Source: Selenomonas bovis DSM 23594 (GTDB lineage Bacteria; Bacillota; Negativicutes; Selenomonadales; Selenomonadaceae). From it: 64,000 nt of DNA. This document shows positions 1 through 7,363 of the stretch, one piece after another (the stretch's first letter is position 1; each line of letters starts with the position of its first letter). The DNA lies in contig NZ_KB908384.1 in assembly GCF_000381005.1 (NCBI RefSeq), positions 26,863 through 90,862 on the forward strand, in the 5' to 3' direction. A program made the translations under genes and the position numbers. The notes under the pieces are model-generated. The model was not told where the DNA came from, did no database searches, and was given only the letters and a program-made list of their open reading frames with translations.

Positions 1-1557
1 GACGGCGCGCTCGTAGACGACGCGCGGGTTGCTGCAGCCGACCATGTTGACGATGCCGCGGATCTCGCCGCTCTTGAGCGCCGCTGCGAGCGTGCCGAAG
101 CCGCCGAACTCCTCGGCGATGTTCTCCGCGTTGAAGCCGACATCTGCGGTGACCTCATAGGCCGGGATGAAGACGGGGACGTCGCGGCGGGCCGCGAAGC
201 TCTCGATGCCGCGCGTGACGATCTTGCGCGCGAGCTTTTCCGTGTCCTCGATGTTCGAGTGATGGTGGTCGTAGGCGTAGTGCTCGGCCCCGGGCAGGCG
301 GGCGCTGTCGCTCGTCGTGACGACGGTCGTCTTGAAGCAGCGCGCGACGTCCATGATGGCCGGATAGACGTCTTGCACGTCCGCGACCCAGAGGTCGAGC
401 GCGCCCGTGCCGAGCACGAGCTCCGCGCCGACGGCGTTCGAGAGCGGGATGACGCCCTCGTAGCGGTACATGGCGGCGAGACACGAGCAGCAGATGCCGT
501 AGAACTGGATGCCCTTCGCGCCGGCCTTTTTCGCCTTTTCCTGGAATTCCTCCGAGCGGCCGATGCGCACGATCTCGGAGACGAGCGTCGGCAGGTGGCC
601 GTGCACGGCGATGTTGACGTAGCCCTTCTTGAGCGCGCCGATGTTGACTTTCGACGTCGCGCGGTGGCCGATGCCGAACATCGCGTCGGTGCCGATGTTC
701 GAGGCGACGACGCCCGTGAAGCAGAACGCGAGGCCGCAGCGCAGGAACTGCTGCATGATGCTCCGCCAGTCGCCGTCCGTGCCGACGCCCGTGCGGTGGT
801 AGGCGTCGAAGACCTCGTTGTAGGCGCTGATGGGCAGGATGTCGAGCTTCTGCCAGACCTCCTGCCGCTCCTTCGGCGCGAGCGCCTTGATCGTCTCGTA
901 GTCGTCGGGCGTCGGGCGCGAGAGGTCGGCGAGCAGGACGTCCGCGAGCTTGCCCGCGAGGCGCTTCGCGCTCTGGCCGCGCGTCTCGATGCCGAACGCG
1001 CGGCAGACCTCGCGGATGCGCTTCTCGCCGAGCAGCGGCAGCGCGAGCCGCCCTTCGGCGATGAATTTCAGCGAGAGCAGGATCTCCCGTGCGTGCGCGC
1101 CGTGCTGCGCCACGCCCGCCGCCGCGCTGCGCAGCAGATTGCGGCTGACGATGAGGTCGGCGTCGGCGCCGCAGACGCCGCGCGGGCTCTTCGGCGTGAT
1201 CTTGCACGGCCCCATATTGCAGATCTTGCAGCAGACGCCCGCGAGACCGAACGAGCACTGCGGCTTCTGCGCGTCGAAGCGGTCGAAGACCGTCGAGATG
1301 CCGATCTGCTCCATGCGCAGCATCATCTCGCGCACGGCCGGGTCCGGCGTGTGGTCGAGGACGTCCTGCTTCGAGGCGAACGTCTTGCGGTACTCGGCGA
1401 CCGCCTTCATGTAGTCGGCCACGCCGCCGTGGACATGCGGATGGCTGTGGTCATGCCTGTGCGCGTGGTCGTGTGCGTGGTCATGCGGATGCGCATGGTC
1501 GTGTGCGTGGAGGTGTTCCTGCTCGTGCGTGTGCTCGTGGCGATCGTTCGTGCTCAT
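1..1557 (-). CDS. cooS: Anaerobic carbon monoxide dehydrogenase catalytic subunit, truncated at window edge
   Basis: The frame is open on the minus strand from ATG at 1557 to base 1, giving 519 codons with no stop, so the C-terminus lies outside the window. CooS oxidises CO to CO2 at a Ni-Fe-S C-cluster and passes electrons to ferredoxin. Around residues 101-129 is the family's cysteine pattern C-x7-CC-x2-C-x4-C-x10-C (CSFGLAGVCCKICNMGPC at its core) that binds the D and B clusters. The first 45 residues are unusual: 18 histidines at nearly every second position between residues 7 and 43, alternating mostly with Asp, Ala, Glu and Pro. The core CODH begins near residue 46. A GGAGAG ribosome site sits 7 bases upstream and a consensus promoter lies at 1611-1639. 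No coo accessory genes are visible on the side that can be seen. Identity is near certain. The metal-binding role of the tail is inferred. Confidence 0.95.
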   Translation of the reverse strand, partial: MSTNDRHEHTHEQEHLHAHDHAHPHDHAHDHAHRHDHSHPHVHGGVADYMKAVAEYRKTFASKQDVLDHTPDPAVREMMLRMEQIGISTVFDRFDAQKPQCSFGLAGVCCKICNMGPCKITPKSPRGVCGADADLIVSRNLLRSAAAGVAQHGAHAREILLSLKFIAEGRLALPLLGEKRIREVCRAFGIETRGQSAKRLAGKLADVLLADLSRPTPDDYETIKALAPKERQEVWQKLDILPISAYNEVFDAYHRTGVGTDGDWRSIMQQFLRCGLAFCFTGVVASNIGTDAMFGIGHRATSKVNIGALKKGYVNIAVHGHLPTLVSEIVRIGRSEEFQEKAKKAGAKGIQFYGICCSCLAAMYRYEGVIPLSNAVGAELVLGTGALDLWVADVQDVYPAIMDVARCFKTTVVTTSDSARLPGAEHYAYDHHHSNIEDTEKLARKIVTRGIESFAARRDVPVFIPAYEVTADVGFNAENIAEEFGGFGTLAAALKSGEIRGIVNMVGCSNPRVVYERAV

Positions 1558-1610
1558 GGTGACTCTCCTTTTTATTTGTAAGCATATATATTTACTATGA
1601 ATTGCTTTTC

Positions 1611-1639
1611 ACTATACAGCATTTTGCGGCGTGTGTCAA
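1611..1639 (-). promoter_or_regulatory. Promoter of cooS
   Basis: On the minus strand TTGACA (1634-1639) is separated by 17 bases from TATAGT (1611-1616), near-perfect sigma-70 elements about 54 bases upstream of the cooS start. Confidence 0.75.
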
Positions 1640-1820
1640 TGTGTAACCTGCGCGGTGGTGAAGAAATTTCTGAGGCGTGGTGCGTCCGCTGGAAAAGAGG
1701 GGTGCGGCGGCAACGCTCCGCGCGGAGGAGAGGGGGCTGAAAGGAGGTTGCCCGCAGCGATAGAGAGGAATCGGCGGCGCGGCGTCGAATGAGAGATAGC
1801 GAAGGGAGATGCATTTTTTT

Positions 1821-2249
1821 ATGAAGCCTTGGCTTTTTTACGCGCTGCTGTCGGCGGTCAGCGCGGCGTTCGTATCGATTTTCGGAAAGATGGGGCTGGC
1901 GGGACTCGATAGCAACGCGGCGACGGCGGTGCGCGCTGTTATCATGGCGGCGTTCCTCGTCGGCGTCGTCGCCGTCGAGGGGCACGGCGCGAGCATGGCG
2001 GCGGTATTCGCCGACCGCAGGGCGCTGCTCTGGATCGCGCTCAGCGGTATCGCGGGCGCGCTGTCGTGGCTGTTCTATTTCCTGGCGCTCAAGTACGGCA
2101 AGGTCTCCGAGGTCGCGCCCATCGACAAGCTCAGCGTCGTCTTCGCCGTCCTGCTCGCCGTGGTGCTCTTCGGCGAGCGCGTGAGCGCCCTGCACGCCGT
2201 CGCAATCGGGCTCATCGCCGCGGGCGGCCTCATGCTGGCGGTGTTCTAG
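1821..2249 (+). CDS. Small EamA/DMT-superfamily membrane transporter
   Basis: A 142-residue hydrophobic protein with about five membrane segments, the size of a single EamA repeat. Full-length members carry two such repeats, so it probably works as a dimer. The pattern MKPWLFYALLSAVSAAFVSI then GKMGL is typical of single-repeat EamA proteins. The late segment (KYGKVSEVAPIDKLSVVFAV) is the conserved second half of the domain. The substrate cannot be told. An upstream in-frame ATG at 1809 lies only one base after the GGGAG ribosome site, so ATG 1821 is preferred. No operon partner is evident: cooS diverges upstream, and alr follows after about 230 bases with its own promoter. Confidence 0.8.
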   Translation: MKPWLFYALLSAVSAAFVSIFGKMGLAGLDSNAATAVRAVIMAAFLVGVVAVEGHGASMAAVFADRRALLWIALSGIAGALSWLFYFLALKYGKVSEVAPIDKLSVVFAVLLAVVLFGERVSALHAVAIGLIAAGGLMLAVF

Positions 2250-2302
2250 GGAAACGCTGATGAAATGGAATGTCCTGAAAGCATCTTTCCTCGGCGTTTC
2301 CC
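2249..2302 (+). repeat. Dispersed palindromic repeat, copy 1
   Basis: GGGAAACGC (2249-2257) and its exact complement GCGTTTCCC (2294-2302) bracket about 36 bases. The left arm continues as TGATGAAATG, shared with other copies in the window (for example at 15,849). It begins inside the stop codon of the EamA gene. Confidence 0.6.
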
Positions 2303-2351
2303 TGCGGCCGCGCGGCGGGCATATTTTGCAATGGTCTTGGCAGGATGCGGC

Positions 2352-2380
2352 TTTTCCTGTCAAATGTTTCCTGATATAAT
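2352..2380 (+). promoter_or_regulatory. Promoter of alr
   Basis: TATAAT at 2375-2380 with an extended TGA just upstream, and a weak -35 (TTTTCC, 2352-2357) at 17-base spacing. Confidence 0.55.
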
Positions 2381-2479
2381 AGTATCTCGGCAAGCTGAGT
2401 TGCGGGGGCGCGCGGCTGCTGGCATGACGGTGCCGCGCAGGTTTCGCGCGCGTCCTGAGATAGAAAGGGGAAGGTTTCG

Positions 2480-3592
2480 ATGCCGAATCGTGCCGCTTGG
2501 GCGGAGGTCAATCTCGCCGCGTACGCGCAGAATATCGAGGAGATCAAGAAGTGTGTGAGGCCGGGGGCGCGGCTCTGCATGGTGGTGAAGGCGGACGCCT
2601 ACGGACACGGCGCCATCCCGTGCGCGCGCGTCGCCGTCGCGCACGGCGCGTCGTATCTGGCGGTTGCGACGATCTCCGAGGGCGTCGAGCTGCGCGAAGC
2701 GGGCTTCACGCAGCCGATCCTGCTGCTCGGACTGATCCTGCCGGAGGAGGCGGCGGACGTCGTCGCCTATGACATCACGCAGACGGTCTGCACGCGGGAG
2801 CTCGCGGCGGCGCTCTCGGCGGCGGCTGTGGCGCAGGGGAAGACGGCCAAGGTGCATCTCAAGGTCGAGACGGGCATGGGGCGCATCGGCGTCCGCCCGG
2901 AGGAGGCGGCGGAGCTCGCCGCGTACGTCGCGGGGCTGCCGGGGCTCGTGCTCGAGGGGGCCTTCTCCCATTTCGCGACGGCGGACGACCGGGACAAGAC
3001 GTACGCGCGGGCGCAGCTCGCGGCGTTCCAGCGGGCGCTCGCGGCCATCGAGGCGCGCGGCATCCATGTGCAGCTCCGCCATATCGCGGAGAGCGCCGCG
3101 ATCCTCGAGCTGCCGGAGGCGCATCTCGATATGGTGCGCGTGGGCATCATCCAGCACGGCCTCTGGCCGTCGGCCGAGGTCGCGCATCCCATCGCGCTGC
3201 GCGAGACGATGCGGCTCCTCGCGCGCGTCGTGTTCCTGAAGCGCGTGCACGCGGGCGAGAGCATCGGCTACGGTCGCGCGTTCGTGGCGCGGCGCGAGAG
3301 CGTCGTCGCGACGCTGCCCATCGGCTACGCGGACGGCTATATCCGCGCCTACGGGGCGGAGGGCTATGCCGTGATCCGCGGGCAGCGCGCGCCCATCTGC
3401 GGCCGCGTCTGCATGGACCAGGTCATGGTCGATGTGACGGATATCCCTGGCGTCGCCGTCGGCGATACGGCGCTGCTCTTCGGCGGTGAAGCGCTGCCGA
3501 CGGATACGGCCGCGCGCTGGCTCGATACCATCAACTACGAGGTGACCTGCCTCGTCGCGCCGCGCGTGCCGCGCGTGTATGTAGGGGGATGA
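2480..3592 (+). CDS. alr: Alanine racemase
   Basis: Interconverts L- and D-alanine with pyridoxal phosphate, supplying D-Ala for peptidoglycan. The 370-residue length is typical. The N-terminal TIM barrel carries the cofactor lysine in VVKADAYGHG (Lys37). The C-terminal beta domain carries the catalytic tyrosine in the motif ESIGYGRAF (around residue 262) and the conserved CMDQVMVDVT segment. AGAAAGGGGAAGG precedes the ATG. It has its own extended -10 promoter, and a 148-base gap separates it from the downstream TSUP gene. It appears intact and functional. Confidence 0.97.
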   Translation: MPNRAAWAEVNLAAYAQNIEEIKKCVRPGARLCMVVKADAYGHGAIPCARVAVAHGASYLAVATISEGVELREAGFTQPILLLGLILPEEAADVVAYDITQTVCTRELAAALSAAAVAQGKTAKVHLKVETGMGRIGVRPEEAAELAAYVAGLPGLVLEGAFSHFATADDRDKTYARAQLAAFQRALAAIEARGIHVQLRHIAESAAILELPEAHLDMVRVGIIQHGLWPSAEVAHPIALRETMRLLARVVFLKRVHAGESIGYGRAFVARRESVVATLPIGYADGYIRAYGAEGYAVIRGQRAPICGRVCMDQVMVDVTDIPGVAVGDTALLFGGEALPTDTAARWLDTINYEVTCLVAPRVPRVYVGG

Positions 3593-3740
3593 ACCGCGCA
3601 GGAAGACGCCGCGCGTGTCTGCGGCGTGAGGCGCGGCGGTTCCCGCGCTGACATTGCCGCATGCGTGTGCGCTGCGCGGCAGGCAGCTTGCAGGTAGATT
3701 TTGCGTCGCGTCCTGCGGGACGCGCGAAAAGGAGGATTTC

Positions 3741-4505
3741 ATGGAGACGCTTTCACCGGAACTATTGGCATTCCTCGTCGTGTTCGGATTCGGCGCGGCG
3801 TTCATCGACTCGGTGGTCGGCGGCGGCGGTCTGATCTCGCTGCCCGCGCTGCTCTGGATCGGTCTGCCGCCGCATCTCGCGCTCGGCACGAACAAGGCGG
3901 CAGCCGTGATGGGCGCGCTCGCGAGTTTCGCGACGTTCGTGCGCTCGGGGCGCGTGAACGGCTGGCTCATCCGCCGGCTGTTCCCGCTCTCGCTCATCGG
4001 TTCGGCGGCCGGCGTGCTCGTCGTGCGGCAGATCTCGCCGGACGTGCTGCGGCCGCTCGTCGTCGTCATGCTCGCGGTCGTGCTCGTCTACAGCGTGCTC
4101 AAGAAGGACTGGGGGCGGGAGAACCGCTACCACGGCATGACGCGCCGGATGCTCCTGCTCTCTGGGTGCGTGGCGTTCTCGTTCGGTTTCTACGATGGCT
4201 TTTTCGGCCCCGGTACGGGCTCTTTCCTGCTCTTTTCGTTCCTGCTCGTGGGATTTGATTTCCTCGGGGCGGCGGCGAACGCGCGCGCGCTCAATTTCGC
4301 GAGCAATATCGCGGGCGTCGTGATGTTCGGCATTCTGGGACTCATTGATTTCTCGTATGCGCTGCCGATGGGGCTCTCGATGATCGTGGGCGCCTGGTGC
4401 GGCGCGCACATGGCGCTCAAAAAGGGCACGGGCTATGTGCGTCCGCTCTTCATCGTGATGACGACGGTGCTCATCGGCAAGCAGATCATTGACTTGCTGA
4501 AATAG
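3741..4505 (+). CDS. TSUP-family membrane exporter (TauE/SafE type)
   Basis: A 254-residue protein with about eight membrane segments. The two family signatures are present: FGFGAAFIDSVVGGGGLISL followed by the GTNKAAA motif in the N-terminal half, and FYDGFFGPGTGSFLLFSFL in the C-terminal half. Family members export sulfite, sulfoacetate or other organic sulfur anions; the substrate here is unknown. The start at METLSPEL is chosen because AAAGGAGG lies just upstream; an in-frame ATG at 3654 has no ribosome site. The Nudix gene starts 11 bases after the stop, and jetA follows 40 bases after that, so TSUP, Nudix and the SMC genes may share one transcript. Confidence 0.88.
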   Translation: METLSPELLAFLVVFGFGAAFIDSVVGGGGLISLPALLWIGLPPHLALGTNKAAAVMGALASFATFVRSGRVNGWLIRRLFPLSLIGSAAGVLVVRQISPDVLRPLVVVMLAVVLVYSVLKKDWGRENRYHGMTRRMLLLSGCVAFSFGFYDGFFGPGTGSFLLFSFLLVGFDFLGAAANARALNFASNIAGVVMFGILGLIDFSYALPMGLSMIVGAWCGAHMALKKGTGYVRPLFIVMTTVLIGKQIIDLLK

Positions 4506-4516
4506 GAGGTGGGCAG

Positions 4517-5011
4517 GTGAAAGGCAGGAAGAAGACGAATCTCACGACGCTCTGCTATCTCGAGCGCGACGGTGCGTATCTCATGATGCACCGCGTGAAG
4601 AAGGCGCACGATATCAACCATGACAAGTGGGTGGGCGTCGGCGGCCATTTCGAGCCGGACGAGAGTCCGGAGGAATGTCTGCTGCGCGAGGTGCGCGAGG
4701 AGGCGGGCGTCGTGCTCGATTGCTACCGGCTGCGCGGCGTCATCACGTTCTCGTCGGATGCGTGGCAGACGGAGTACATGTTCCTCTACACGGCGGACGC
4801 CTGGCATGGCGAGCTCGCCGGGCCGGAGGACTGCGATGAGGGGCGGCTCGCCTGGGTGAAGAAGGAGGCGGTCTGCCGCCTGCCCCTCTGGGAGGGGGAC
4901 AAGATCTTCTTCCGCCTGCTCGCGGCGGAGCGGCCGTTCTTCTCGTTGAAGCTGCGGTATGAGGGCGACGCGCTCGTCGAAAAGGCGCTTGACGGTAGGC
5001 CGCTGCCTTGA
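4517..5011 (+). CDS. Nudix hydrolase, 8-oxo-dGTP diphosphatase-like
   Basis: A 164-residue Nudix protein. The Nudix box G-x5-E-x7-REVREEAG is intact (GGHFEPDESPEECLLREVRE, about residues 40-65), so metal binding and pyrophosphohydrolysis should be retained. The N-terminal sequence and MMHRVKKAHDINHDKWVGVG pattern match the MutT/8-oxo-dGTP branch in Firmicutes, suggesting nucleotide-pool sanitation. Translation starts at GTG 4517, with AGGAGGT nine bases ahead. It sits between the TSUP exporter and the SMC-complex genes with short gaps. No functional link to either is known to me. Confidence 0.88.
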   Translation: MKGRKKTNLTTLCYLERDGAYLMMHRVKKAHDINHDKWVGVGGHFEPDESPEECLLREVREEAGVVLDCYRLRGVITFSSDAWQTEYMFLYTADAWHGELAGPEDCDEGRLAWVKKEAVCRLPLWEGDKIFFRLLAAERPFFSLKLRYEGDALVEKALDGRPLP

Positions 5012-5051
5012 GCGGCGGTCTTGCGTGTTCCGGAATTTTCAGGAGGAAACA

Positions 5052-6563
5052 TTGAACGAAACGGATGTCAGTCTCTACAGCAGCCTGCGCGCCCTGCGTC
5101 AGGGGCATGCCGCCTGGCGGCTCCTCGCAGCGGATCAGGCTGCTTTTATCGTGTCGTTTTTCGAGCGGGAGTTCCTGCGGCCGGGGCGCCGCGCCATCCC
5201 GGAGGCGGAGCTCCTGCGCGATCTCGAGGCGTATCTCGGCGAGGTGCAGCAGGCGGCGGGCGAGGGCCTGCTGCGCCCGGCGCGCGCGTATCTGCTCGCG
5301 TGGGCGGACGCGGAGCACGGCTGGCTCACGCGGTTCCACGGGGCGGACGATGTGCCCTGCTACGATCTCACGGCGGCTGCGGAGCAGGCGGTGGGGTTCG
5401 TGCGCTCGCTGACGCGCGAGGAGGTGCTCGGCACGGAGTCACGCCTGCGCACGGTGGTCTCGCTGCTCGATGAGATCGCGGAGGACCGCGACGAGGATGC
5501 CGGACGGCGGGAGCAGCGGCTCCTCGCGCGGCGCGCGGAGATCGACGCGGAGCTCTCGGAGCTGCGGCGCACGGGAAAGGTACGGCCGCGGCTCACGGCG
5601 GGGCAGGTGCGCGAGCGCTACCAGCAGGCGCGCGAGACGGCAGCGGGCATCGTGCGCGATTTCCGCGCGCTCGAGGAGGAGTTCTCCGCGCTCGAGCGCG
5701 GGCTCATGCAGGAAGTCGTGACGTGGCAGGAGGGCAAGGGCGAGCTTTTGCGGCGTGTGTTCGCGCAGGGGGATGTCATCCGCGAGTCGCCGCAGGGGCG
5801 GAGCTTCGCGCTCTTCTGGCAGTTCCTCATGCAGCCGGAGGAGCAGGCGTCGCTCGCGCGTCTGCTCGAGGAGGTCGCGCGCGTGCCGGAGCTAAAAGAC
5901 CTCGCGGCGGTGGACGGCGCGAGGCTCGAGGATCTGCCGCGCACGTGGATCCGCGGCGCGGCGGCGGTGCAGCAGACGATCGCGCAGCTCTCGCGTCAGC
6001 TGCGCCGCTATGTGGACGAGCGGTTCCTCACGCAGGAGCGCGCGATCTTCCGCCGCATCCAGTCCCTCGAGGGCGCGGCGATGGCGGTGCGCGAGGCGCC
6101 GCCGCAGGGAGAGTTCCTCGCCATCGATCTGCCGCGCGCGGCGGTCAATCTGCCGCTCGACCGCCGGCTCTTCCAGCCGCCGTTCCGCCTGCGCCTGCGC
6201 GACCATGCGCTTGCGGGCGGCGAGCAGGCGGCGGGGGCGGCGCGCGGCAGGGAGGCGCTTGGTCGCGCGCTCTCGCAGCCGCATGTCGACCGCAGGGCGC
6301 TGCGCGGCTATATCGAGGAGGCGCGGGTGGCCGCGGGCGGGCGCGCCGTGACGCTCACGGAGGTGCTCGCGCGCCATCCGCTCACGCAGGGCCTTTCCGA
6401 GCTGCTCGCGTATTTCGTGCTCGCGGGGCATCAGGCAGGGGCGGTGCAGCGGACGGCGGTGCCGCTCGCGTCTGTCGCGTATGAGCAGGCGGGGCATCGC
6501 CTGCGCGCGCGGTGCGAAGAGGTCGTGTTTTATCCGGCAGAGGAGAAAGGCGGTAAGCAGTGA
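5052..6563 (+). CDS. Wadjet/MksF kleisin-type subunit (JetA, DUF3375 family)
   Basis: Probable kleisin of a bacterial SMC-like complex. The 503-residue length, the N-terminal WRLLAADQAAFIVSFFEREF helix region and its place before a DUF4194-like gene and a large SMC ATPase fit DUF3375/JetA (MksF). The middle (about residues 150-240) is rich in Arg/Glu helices, probably coiled coil. The start is TTG 5052, with AGGAGG five bases upstream. The longer reading from ATG 4959 overlaps the Nudix gene and lacks a ribosome site. The stop overlaps the GTG of the next gene (GTGA), so translation is coupled. In Wadjet systems JetABC form a loop extruder that recognises circular plasmids and JetD cuts them; JetD is absent here. 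Confidence 0.85.
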   Translation: MNETDVSLYSSLRALRQGHAAWRLLAADQAAFIVSFFEREFLRPGRRAIPEAELLRDLEAYLGEVQQAAGEGLLRPARAYLLAWADAEHGWLTRFHGADDVPCYDLTAAAEQAVGFVRSLTREEVLGTESRLRTVVSLLDEIAEDRDEDAGRREQRLLARRAEIDAELSELRRTGKVRPRLTAGQVRERYQQARETAAGIVRDFRALEEEFSALERGLMQEVVTWQEGKGELLRRVFAQGDVIRESPQGRSFALFWQFLMQPEEQASLARLLEEVARVPELKDLAAVDGARLEDLPRTWIRGAAAVQQTIAQLSRQLRRYVDERFLTQERAIFRRIQSLEGAAMAVREAPPQGEFLAIDLPRAAVNLPLDRRLFQPPFRLRLRDHALAGGEQAAGAARGREALGRALSQPHVDRRALRGYIEEARVAAGGRAVTLTEVLARHPLTQGLSELLAYFVLAGHQAGAVQRTAVPLASVAYEQAGHRLRARCEEVVFYPAEEKGGKQ

Positions 6564-7363
6564 ACGAGGAAGATCTGGAGTTTTCGCGCGCGGCGGTAGC
6601 GCTCCTGCGCGGCGTCGTCGAGCGGCGCGCGGATGAGGCGCTCTATCAGACGATATGCGCACAGGAGCAGGCGCTCAAGGAGTATTTCCATCGGCTCGGG
6701 CTCCTGCTCACGGTGGACGCAGCGGATGAGTACGCGTACTTGCGCCAGGATGAGGCGTCCGGCGTGCCGCGGCTCATGGCGCGCACGCAGCTCAGCTATC
6801 CATTGAGCCTACTCCTGCTGCTCCTGCGGAAGCGGCTCGGCGAGTACGACGCGCTCGAGGGAGACAGCCGCCTCATCCTCTCGAGCGCGCAGATGGCGGA
6901 GATCCTCGCGCCGTTCTTCCCGCAGGTGACGGATCGGGTGCGGTTCCTCGCGCGCGTGCGCCAGCAGGCGGAGCGCGCGGCGTCGCTGGGCTTTTTGCAC
7001 CGCCTCGCGGGCGAGGATGCCTATGAGGTGCTGCCGCTCCTGCGCAGCTTCGTTACGGGCGCGTGGCTCGAGGAGTTCTCCGAGCGGCTCGCGCAGTACC
7101 GCGCCTACGGCGCCGCGCAGCAAGAGATCGCGGCGGAGCCGTCAGAGGAGGCGGCTCTGTCGCTCGCGCCGGCAGAGGAGGCACCGGAAGAGACAGCGCT
7201 GCCGCGCACGTCGGCAGAAGAGAGGCCGGAGGAAACGGCGCAGCCGCATGCGCCGGAGCATACGCCGGAGGAAACGACGCTGCCGCTCATGACGGCAGGG
7301 AAGACGCGGCCGCGGGGGCTGAGAATCGCGGAGAAAGAGGAGGATGACGATGGACTTGTTTGA
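6560..7363 (+). CDS. Wadjet/MksE subunit (JetB, DUF4194 family)
   Basis: A 267-residue protein in the KITE/MksE position, expected to bridge the kleisin and the SMC heads through winged-helix domains in residues 1-190. Conserved features include YAYLRQDEASGVPRLMART and the PLSLLLLLLRKRL helix typical of DUF4194. GTG start at 6560 overlaps the jetA stop. The C-terminal ~75 residues are unusual: low-complexity Glu/Pro/Ala blocks of the form PEETALP/PEETAQP/PEETTLP, repeated about every 17 residues, probably disordered. The stop lies within the first codons of jetC. Confidence 0.83.
   Translation: MNEEDLEFSRAAVALLRGVVERRADEALYQTICAQEQALKEYFHRLGLLLTVDAADEYAYLRQDEASGVPRLMARTQLSYPLSLLLLLLRKRLGEYDALEGDSRLILSSAQMAEILAPFFPQVTDRVRFLARVRQQAERAASLGFLHRLAGEDAYEVLPLLRSFVTGAWLEEFSERLAQYRAYGAAQQEIAAEPSEEAALSLAPAEEAPEETALPRTSAEERPEETAQPHAPEHTPEETTLPLMTAGKTRPRGLRIAEKEEDDDGLV

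Noticed and set aside
259..1581. Long plus-strand frame opposite cooS
   Set aside because: It is the antisense of a clear CO dehydrogenase with conserved cysteine motifs; GC-rich codon bias leaves antisense frames open.
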